A stretch of DNA of 7,659 nucleotides from Spirochaetales bacterium. GTDB lineage: Bacteria; Spirochaetota; Spirochaetia; Sphaerochaetales; Sphaerochaetaceae. Shown in pieces: positions 1 to 5,053 of this stretch. Numbering within the stretch: position 1 is the first letter of the stretch; each line of letters starts with the position of its first letter. The stretch spans positions 1 to 7,659 of the forward strand of contig JAAYQY010000001.1 in NCBI GenBank assembly GCA_012519125.1, written 5' to 3'. A program made the position numbers and the translations under genes. The notes beneath the pieces were generated by a model. That model was not told the DNA's origin, did no database searches, and saw nothing but the letters and a program-made list of their open reading frames with translations.

Positions 1-1682
1 AGGAACGTTCCCCAGCGACACGTAAGGCGATCACCACAAGCGCATTCGCCACACATGCCGATCCCACAGAGCGTGCTTCGCTCCATGGAGAGGAAGATGC
101 GTTCGGAGGCCATTCCACGCCCTAGCAACTTTCGGCAAGCAATTGCCATAAAAATCTCCGGTCCCACCAGATAGCAGGCTTGTTCTGCATCCAGGACAAG
201 ATCATCCAGCACATCAAGCACCCTACCGGGTTTCCCGTCATCAGCTATACACAAAAATTCGCCATACAAGGAGAGCTCGTCCTCCAGCAAGGCCTTTCCT
301 TCCACCGTTTCGCTGGTACCCACCAGGATTCGCATGGATGTTTGCTGCTCTGATAGTTGTTTTGCCAAGGATGGAAGCACTGCCACCCCGGTTCCTCCGG
401 CAAGAAGAAGAGCCTTCTCGGTTACCGGGTTCTCAAGTTGTGCCCCATATAAACCGCGTACATAGAGGTTTGAACCTTCACTGAGATTGCACAGCTGCTC
501 AGAGAAGGGGCCTCTGCGCTTGATCACGAAGGAGAGCGGGTTGTTATGTGCTACCGAGAACGGCTTTTCTCCTACTTGGGGAATCCAGAGGAAGGCAAAT
601 TGTCCGGCTTTGCAGTCGAGGCTGCCATCCAGAGTGAGGATGACCGTATCCTTGCCATACTGTTTCACGCCGGTGACCGTATGCTTCTGATAGGCCATCT
701 GCCGCTCTTTGGTCACATAGGAGGCCGAAGCTGGAGAAGAGCCAAGGCTCTTGTTTTGCAGGACCGCTTCGGCTTCAGCTTTGACAGCATCAAGGTAAGC
801 ACTCCAATCACGCTGATCGACTGTTCCGAGTGCAGAACCAATGCCGACAGCATCAGCTCCAGCTGCAATGAGGCGAGCAGCATCTTCCCCACTCGTCACC
901 CCGCCCATCCCAAGCAGGGGAATGTCAGGACCGCAGGCTTTACGAATGGCCCCGATGGCTTTGAGTGCATCCTGGTAGATGGATTTTCCCGAACATCCTC
1001 CCTTCCCTCCAAGCTTGTTCTGGAGGATGGGTTGCTGTGCAACCGGATCGATGTGGACAATCGGGCCGACCGTATTGATGGCGACAAGTCCATCGGCTCC
1101 ACTTTCCATGACCTCTTTGGCGATCAGGCCAATATCTTCCACATTCGGGGTAAGCTTTACAAACAGGGGTGCTTTGCACGCTTTGGTCTGTGTTTTGATC
1201 TCTTTCACATACTGCGCGGCGATGGAGGGATCACATCCTATCGAAGCACCATACCCGACAGAAGCATGAGGGCAAGAAAAATTCAATTCCACCATGTCAG
1301 CCACTTCATCGAAGGCCCGAACGAGGGTAATGAAGTCCTCAACACTATTTGCCGATAGCGATACATTGAGTACCGCACGGAGCGGACTTTCACGCTTCAA
1401 GGTACGTAGCTCATACAGTGCTTGTTCCAAGCCGGGGTTTCTCAACCCGACAGAGTTGCCAAAGCAGCCAGCCTCTGTTTCGCAGATGACCGGTTCCCGG
1501 TTGCCTGGGTTCACTTCAACCTGAAAACTCTTGGTGGTGATGATGGCAATGCTCGGCACTTTTTTATCAAAAAAACGTATCAAAGCGGGTTTTGTGGAGG
1601 CTACCCCACTGACGGTACTCAGCAATACGGGTTTGGTTGTATCGAGATGACGATGTTTCAGATAGGAGAGAACATCCTTCAT
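1..1682 (-). CDS. pyrDK: Dihydroorotate dehydrogenase 1B fused to its electron-transfer subunit (PyrD-PyrK), 3' end outside window
   Basis: One uninterrupted frame of 560 codons runs from the ATG at 1682 to the window edge with no stop. Residues 1-315 are a class 1B dihydroorotate dehydrogenase (dihydroorotate to orotate, FMN enzyme). Visible motifs are a Lys in TTKSFQ (K51), the NSVGLRNPG signature (76-84), NFSCP (134-138) with the class 1B catalytic Cys137, FVKLTPN (K176), AINT (201-204) and the FMN-phosphate loops GMGG and GIGS. After a linker (about 300-335), residues from about 328 onward match PyrK, the FAD/[2Fe-2S] subunit that passes electrons to NAD+. It shows KPFSV (373-377, flavin site), AGGTG (428-432, NAD-binding) and a cysteine cluster C539-x4-C544-x2-C547-x7-C555. 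PyrD and PyrK are normally separate polypeptides. The start is supported by GGGAG 8 nt upstream and by an ATGA overlap with the pyrF stop. Only about 10-25 C-terminal residues are probably missing. The domain calls are firm; that the protein works as one chain is inferred. Confidence 0.93.
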   Translation of the reverse strand, partial: MKDVLSYLKHRHLDTTKPVLLSTVSGVASTKPALIRFFDKKVPSIAIITTKSFQVEVNPGNREPVICETEAGCFGNSVGLRNPGLEQALYELRTLKRESPLRAVLNVSLSANSVEDFITLVRAFDEVADMVELNFSCPHASVGYGASIGCDPSIAAQYVKEIKTQTKACKAPLFVKLTPNVEDIGLIAKEVMESGADGLVAINTVGPIVHIDPVAQQPILQNKLGGKGGCSGKSIYQDALKAIGAIRKACGPDIPLLGMGGVTSGEDAARLIAAGADAVGIGSALGTVDQRDWSAYLDAVKAEAEAVLQNKSLGSSPASASYVTKERQMAYQKHTVTGVKQYGKDTVILTLDGSLDCKAGQFAFLWIPQVGEKPFSVAHNNPLSFVIKRRGPFSEQLCNLSEGSNLYVRGLYGAQLENPVTEKALLLAGGTGVAVLPSLAKQLSEQQTSMRILVGTSETVEGKALLEDELSLYGEFLCIADDGKPGRVLDVLDDLVLDAEQACYLVGPEIFMAIACRKLLGRGMASERIFLSMERSTLCGIGMCGECACGDRLTCRWGTF

Positions 1683-2545
1683 ACCGCACACTCCCGTATC
1701 AGGGTCCGGAGGTTCTCTTCGCATGCTTCAAGCCAGTCTTCAGGAGCCGGCCCCTTTTTCCAAGGATGAGTAAGGGCACTGGAGCTGTTGATCCTGGCCA
1801 GTTCCACAGGGTAACCGCAGGAACGCAGGATTTCCATCACCTCAGGAGCCGACCCACCCTGGCTTCCTACACCAGGAATCAGCAGGGGGACCCGCTCATC
1901 CCGATAGAAAGTGGCGATGTCCTTGAGTTCTTGGGGATTGGTTGCACCCACCACTGCCCCCACACAGCCGGTTTTGGCATTGTAGGCGGCTATCTGGCTG
2001 GCAACTTCAAGATAGAGCAGCTTGCCCCCCTCGAGAACCAGATTCTGCAAATCCTTCCCTCCAGGGTTGCTTGTTCGGTTGAGGATATACACCCCTTTCT
2101 CTGGTTGATCGGTGAAGGGCTTCACCGAGTCACTTCCCATATAGGGGGCTACCGTTACGGCATCTGCACTCCAGCAATCAAAGGCTTCCTGTGCATAGTT
2201 GAGACTGCTTCGTGCAATATCACCCCGCTTGCTGTCCAGAATCACCGGGATGCCGGGGAAGAAGTTCTCCACCATGTCCAGCAGGTCAGCCAACGCTTGG
2301 CTGCCGGAGAAATCCTCTTCACGGGGGCGATCAAGACTCTGGTAGTAACCGATGTTCGGTTTGAAGGCAGCTGGGATGAGCCCCGAAAGAGCCATTCTTC
2401 TGAATAGCTGTTGGAAGAATGCATTGAGATCCACTCTCACGTCCCCACTTGCGAAGGGAAGAGCTTCCCTCTGCGGATCGAGTCCCATACATACGATATT
2501 TCCTACCGTCTTTGCGCTTTCCATCAGTTTTGCATCGTAGTTCAT
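1679..2545 (-). CDS. pyrF: Orotidine 5'-phosphate decarboxylase, type 2
   Basis: The 288-residue protein catalyses the last step of UMP synthesis, OMP to UMP plus CO2, in the cytoplasm. The catalytic motif DSKRGDI lies at 104-110 (D104, K106, D109), in the form typical of the type 2 subfamily (DxKRGDI). Other matches to that subfamily are FKPNIGYYQ (61-69), RTSNPGG (157-163), VVGATNPQEL (198-207), the phosphate-gripper region PGVGSQGG (224-231) and RINSSSA (251-257). The length also fits type 2 enzymes, which are longer than the E. coli type. The start is fixed by AAGGAGG at 2554-2560, 8 nt before the ATG; this Shine-Dalgarno site overlaps the pyrE stop codon, so pyrE and pyrF are probably translationally coupled. 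The 3' end overlaps the pyrD-pyrK start by 4 nt (ATGA). Confidence 0.96.
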   Translation of the reverse strand: MNYDAKLMESAKTVGNIVCMGLDPQREALPFASGDVRVDLNAFFQQLFRRMALSGLIPAAFKPNIGYYQSLDRPREEDFSGSQALADLLDMVENFFPGIPVILDSKRGDIARSSLNYAQEAFDCWSADAVTVAPYMGSDSVKPFTDQPEKGVYILNRTSNPGGKDLQNLVLEGGKLLYLEVASQIAAYNAKTGCVGAVVGATNPQELKDIATFYRDERVPLLIPGVGSQGGSAPEVMEILRSCGYPVELARINSSSALTHPWKKGPAPEDWLEACEENLRTLIRECAV

Positions 2546-2558
2546 CTGTCTCTCCTCC

Positions 2559-3257
2559 TTATTTGGTTACCGGAGGAAAACCATGTGCGGCTCCCCAGCC
2601 GAACGGATCCTCACGCCAGAGCGAGAGGAGCTTGGCCTCCTCTGCCGTCACATACGAACGGGAAAGAGCACTCTGTACCATGACATCGTAGTCAAGGATG
2701 GTATGGAAGGTGCACACAGGGTTCAGCTTTGCAAAGGCCTCTACCGCAGCATCGAAGCCGTAGGTGAAGATCGCAAAGGTATAGGGGCAGTTACCTTTGG
2801 CATCCACAATTGCCTGTACTGCTTTGATGGAGGAACCACCTGTGGATATAAGATCCTCAATCAGCAAAACGTTCGCACCCTCATACGAGCCGCTCTGGCC
2901 CAATCCCTCAATCTGCTGACCCAGCCCATGATCCTTGCCTGAACTGCGCACATAACTCATCGGCTTTGCCAGTTTGTCGGCGAGTGTAGTTGCATGAGGA
3001 ATGCCCGCGGTCGCGGTTCCTGCGATATTGTCAGGGTCAAACTGCAGGCTTTCCATCATTGCAGCAAACGCCTCACCTACCAAGGCACGAGCCTCAGCTG
3101 AGGCAAGGAGTCTGCGATTGTCGTTGTAAATGGGCATACGGTATCCGCTCGCCCAGGTAAAGGGGTTCTGCACCTGCAGCCTGATCGCTCCCAAGGCCAG
3201 TGCTTTCTCGGCCAACAACGGCCCGTAGTGGTTTGTTATGGTTTCAATGCTTTTCAT
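2559..3257 (-). CDS. pyrE: Orotate phosphoribosyltransferase
   Basis: The 232-residue protein transfers phosphoribose from PRPP to orotate, giving OMP for PyrF, encoded next to it. The PRPP-binding signature VLLIEDLISTGGS lies at 130-142, with the paired acidic residues E134 and D135. The mobile catalytic loop is visible as YVRSSGKDHGLGQQIEG (102-118). The N-terminal part (NPFTWASGYRMPIYNDNR, 31-48) matches the usual strand and loop that contact orotate and PRPP. At 232 residues it is slightly longer than the roughly 210-residue norm, with the excess mostly in the C-terminal 20-30 residues. GGAG at 3263-3266 lies 5 nt before the ATG. The gap to the upstream pyrBI stop is 17 nt, with no room for a separate promoter or terminator. 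Confidence 0.95.
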   Translation of the reverse strand: MKSIETITNHYGPLLAEKALALGAIRLQVQNPFTWASGYRMPIYNDNRRLLASAEARALVGEAFAAMMESLQFDPDNIAGTATAGIPHATTLADKLAKPMSYVRSSGKDHGLGQQIEGLGQSGSYEGANVLLIEDLISTGGSSIKAVQAIVDAKGNCPYTFAIFTYGFDAAVEAFAKLNPVCTFHTILDYDVMVQSALSRSYVTAEEAKLLSLWREDPFGWGAAHGFPPVTK

Positions 3258-3274
3258 GTTCTCTCCAGTTTACC

Positions 3275-4882
3275 TTATTTGTTGCGGCTCTTCCAGATTT
3301 CCTTGAAGGTATGGTTCTTGCCGCAGTAAGCGCAGGCAAAGTGATTGTCCTTCGTCCTGAAAAAGAGGGCTGGAACACCTTCATCCTGCTCTGGATGGGA
3401 GATACAAGCCTCATTCGTGCAAGCCAGATCCTCAAAGTTATAAATTCTTGGAGGAAGATGGAGCCGATACTTGTTCACCACTCTTCCGCCCTTGATGAGA
3501 TTGAGGGTACAGCCTGGAGCCACTGCACTCAGGCGCTTGAGATGCTTGCGGCTCAACTCGAAGTTGCCAGGCCTGAAGATGATTCCCTTGAACTGGTTCT
3601 CATCCTTGTGTCCGGTGCTGACCCATTCACCACCCTTCTGGCAATCGAGTCCCAGCACACTGCTGATCAGACGCATATGGTCACGGATTTCACTGGGGGT
3701 GTCCCCTTTGCAGATATGATCTATCACCAACCCATCATGAATCGGCTGCACTCCCTCACTGACGACTTTCTCCTTGACCGGCATTGAGGCGAGATCCACT
3801 TCAGTGATGTAATCTTCCTCAGTGGGCAGTACCGGCGCAGGGAGAGAGGGTAGGAATTCCGCTCCAATCTTTCCTGCAATGAGGGCGAGCAAGACGATTC
3901 TGACATACATGCCGTTGATAGACTGTCGTTCCCATCCGTTGAGCTCTGTATCATCTAGGAAGGTTGGGATGGTCGGATGAACCTTGTGTCTGGGAAGGGG
4001 ATGATAAAATTTTGTCCCCTCCTTGAGCAAGGATATGAACTCCTTGCGGAAGGTGATGGTTCTTCTGAGCTCAGCCTGACGCTGGAGAATCCTGTCACCC
4101 ATACGCTCAAGTTGCGGGCGGGTAAAGTACCACTTGTCTGCAAGGTCCTTCTGCTCGAGATACTCTTCGATGGATGAAAAACTTCGAACTTCATAGCCAT
4201 TCTCTCTCATCTTCTGCACATAGGTATCCGGCATCGCCAATTCCACTGGGGCAATGAGGTCTACCGTAACCGACTTGAAGATTTTCAGACCGTCTGCCTT
4301 CGAATGAACCGTACGACCATGGAAAAGGTCTCCTACCAAGGCAAGGTGCAAACGCTCGGTACTCCAGTTGTTATCCTCAAGAAACGTGAACTCATCCAGC
4401 AGTTCTTGGGTTGGATGCTCATGCTTTCCATCCCCTGCATTGATGAAGGCCGGCTTGCGATACAGGCTGTTTCGTTTGGCGTAGGCTGAGCAGGTCTCCT
4501 CAAGCCATCTGCAAACTCCTTCGAGTTTGCTCCGTACGATGAAGATGGTGTTGGAGTATCCGCTGAGGGTGTAGAAAGTATCTGCATAGCTTTCACCCTT
4601 GTTGAAGGAGGAACTATCGCTATTCAGCTCAGAGACTTTTGCATGATGAAAATTGGCAGCATTTCTGAAGGACTCTTTTGTTCGGGTGCTGTCTTCCAGG
4701 AACACTTCGTAGATACCAAAGTCCTTGTCGTTGATTCGATAGTGTTCGAGAGTCTGGTCATCCTGCTTTTCCAATGCTTTCTTGAGAATTTTCACCTGCT
4801 CAAACAGGTACATCCGTTCCTCTTTCGAGAAATCTTCGATGACACACAAAGATCTTCCTGCAAATACGTTCTGATTCTCCAT
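3275..4882 (-). CDS. pyrBI: Aspartate carbamoyltransferase, catalytic-regulatory fusion (PyrB-PyrI)
   Basis: The 535-residue cytoplasmic enzyme condenses carbamoyl phosphate with L-aspartate, the committed step of pyrimidine synthesis. Residues 1 to about 345 are PyrB: the carbamoyl-phosphate loop STRTKESF (65-72), the 80s-type loop SSSFNKGESYADT with K95, R117, HPTQ (156-159), GDLFHGRTVHS (184-194), TRPQ (254-257) and HPLPR (294-298). After a linker (about 345-372), residues 373-535 are PyrI. VIDHI (386-390) marks its effector-binding domain, and a C-terminal zinc site C488-x4-C493-x23-C517-x2-C520 has the E. coli PyrI spacing. In E. coli these are separate chains giving CTP inhibition and ATP activation; the fusion fixes their ratio at 1:1. 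Starting at ATG 4882 is preferred because AAGGAG (4888-4893) lies 5 nt upstream. An in-frame TTG at 4933 would add 17 residues encoded by the terminator hairpin and T-run, and has no comparable ribosome site. Confidence 0.95.
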   Translation of the reverse strand: MENQNVFAGRSLCVIEDFSKEERMYLFEQVKILKKALEKQDDQTLEHYRINDKDFGIYEVFLEDSTRTKESFRNAANFHHAKVSELNSDSSSFNKGESYADTFYTLSGYSNTIFIVRSKLEGVCRWLEETCSAYAKRNSLYRKPAFINAGDGKHEHPTQELLDEFTFLEDNNWSTERLHLALVGDLFHGRTVHSKADGLKIFKSVTVDLIAPVELAMPDTYVQKMRENGYEVRSFSSIEEYLEQKDLADKWYFTRPQLERMGDRILQRQAELRRTITFRKEFISLLKEGTKFYHPLPRHKVHPTIPTFLDDTELNGWERQSINGMYVRIVLLALIAGKIGAEFLPSLPAPVLPTEEDYITEVDLASMPVKEKVVSEGVQPIHDGLVIDHICKGDTPSEIRDHMRLISSVLGLDCQKGGEWVSTGHKDENQFKGIIFRPGNFELSRKHLKRLSAVAPGCTLNLIKGGRVVNKYRLHLPPRIYNFEDLACTNEACISHPEQDEGVPALFFRTKDNHFACAYCGKNHTFKEIWKSRNK

Positions 4883-4887
4883 CTCGG

Positions 4888-4893
4888 CTCCTT
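4888..4893 (-). promoter_or_regulatory. Ribosome binding site of pyrBI
   Basis: AAGGAG lies 5 nt before the ATG at 4882 and decides the pyrBI start against the upstream in-frame TTG at 4933. It comes directly after the T-run of the attenuator terminator, so it appears only in transcripts that have passed the terminator. Confidence 0.85.
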
Positions 4894-4894
4894 C

Positions 4895-4924
4895 AAAAAA
4901 AAAGCCGACCCTACGGTCGACTTT
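4895..4924 (-). terminator. Intrinsic terminator in the pyrBI leader (candidate attenuator)
   Basis: Read on the minus strand, the arm AAAGTCGACC (4924-4915), loop GTAG (4914-4911) and arm GGTCGGCTTT (4910-4901) form a 10-bp stem with one G-T (G-U) pair. The T9 run covers 4903-4895 (the first three T are in the stem). The T-run ends 12 nt before the pyrBI ATG. There is therefore no space for a promoter between terminator and gene, and every pyr transcript must read through it. That favours regulated attenuation over simple termination of the upstream kinase gene. The TAG stop of the leader ORF (4913-4911) lies in the loop, so a ribosome reaching it would cover the hairpin. It could also end readthrough transcripts from the kinase gene. 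Confidence 0.85.
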
Positions 4925-4994
4925 CTGATGCAATATGCTGGGGAAAACACCTTCCGGTGGATAGGTACATGAGTCTGTATCGTTTCCTTACCAT
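4911..4994 (-). CDS. Candidate pyrBI leader peptide (27 codons, PyrL-like role)
   Basis: A short ORF starts at ATG 4994 and ends at TAG 4913-4911. It has a near-ideal Shine-Dalgarno site, GGAGG at 5005-5001, 6 nt upstream. The product is basic, beginning MVRKRYRLMY and ending ASESRP. It has no membrane segment or known domain, and I see no similarity to the E. coli PyrL peptide. Its likely role lies in being translated rather than in the peptide. Translation runs through a small hairpin plus UUUU (codons for Cys16, Phe17) and stops in the loop of the terminator. It is in a different frame from pyrBI (start offset 112 nt), so it is not an N-terminal extension. The ORF and ribosome site are seen; the attenuation role is inferred by analogy with enterobacterial pyrBI. 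Confidence 0.7.
   Translation of the reverse strand: MVRKRYRLMYLSTGRCFPQHIASESRP
4944..4959 (-). promoter_or_regulatory. Candidate RNA polymerase pause hairpin with U-run
   Basis: On the minus strand CACC (4959-4956), a GGAA tetraloop of GNRA type (4955-4952) and GGTG (4951-4948) form a 4-bp hairpin. TTTT (4947-4944) and then CCC follow at once. A short hairpin before a U-run about 20 nt ahead of the terminator is what a UTP-sensitive pause site would need, and the E. coli pyrBI leader has an analogous U-rich pause region. A stem of only 4 bp could arise by chance. Confidence 0.4.
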
Positions 4995-5000
4995 TGATGT

Positions 5001-5005
5001 CCTCC
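5001..5005 (-). promoter_or_regulatory. Ribosome binding site of the leader ORF
   Basis: GGAGG lies 6 nt before the leader ATG at 4994. It is as strong as the sites of the main genes in this window, which is the main reason to believe the 27-codon ORF is translated. Confidence 0.7.
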
Positions 5006-5010
5006 GAATT

Positions 5011-5043
5011 TTCTCTTGAGAACAGTATCAGAGAGGAGCTCTC
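5011..5043 (-). repeat. Two short inverted repeats around the candidate pyr promoter
   Basis: GAGAG-gag-CTCTC (5031-5043) lies in the promoter spacer. TTCTC-tt-GAGAA (5011-5022) lies at the predicted transcription start. Both are 5-bp arms with 2-3-nt centres and related sequence. They could be operator half-sites for a repressor or small RNA hairpins, or chance; no known operator consensus is recognised. Confidence 0.25.
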
Positions 5044-5050
5044 GTGTCTA
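5022..5050 (-). promoter_or_regulatory. Candidate sigma-70-type promoter for the pyr operon
   Basis: The -35 box TAGACA (5050-5045, 5 of 6 to TTGACA) is followed by a 17-nt spacer and the -10 box TACTGT (5027-5022, T, A and final T conserved). A TGA directly before the -10 box fits an extended -10 (TGn). The predicted start near 5014-5016 would give a 5' leader of about 20 nt before the leader ORF's ATG and about 130 nt before pyrBI. The -10 match is weak, so the call is tentative. The position, just after the kinase stop at 5054, is what the attenuator model requires. Confidence 0.4.
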
Positions 5051-5053
5051 GTC

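Noticed and set aside
546..1358. 270-codon open frame on the plus strand
   Set aside because: It lies wholly opposite the PyrD-PyrK frame, which has all family motifs. Its translation shows no recognisable domain; it is an antisense shadow.
1637..2407. 256-codon open frame on the plus strand
   Set aside because: Antisense to pyrF and the pyrD start; the translation shows no domain and there is no ribosome site pattern of its own. pyrF motifs are clear on the other strand.
3200..3787. 195-codon open frame on the plus strand
   Set aside because: Antisense to the PyrI part of pyrBI, whose zinc cysteines and VIDHI motif are intact. Treated as a shadow.
4883..4933. Longer pyrBI start at TTG 4933 (17 extra residues)
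   Set aside because: The extension is encoded by the terminator hairpin and T-run (giving GFFFEG), whereas ATG 4882 has AAGGAG at 5-nt spacing and begins at the usual PyrB N-terminus.
4883..5053. PyrR-type RNA binding loop or a known riboswitch in the pyr leader
   Set aside because: I looked for the PyrR binding-loop consensus and saw no convincing match; the leader is short and explained by the ORF plus terminator.
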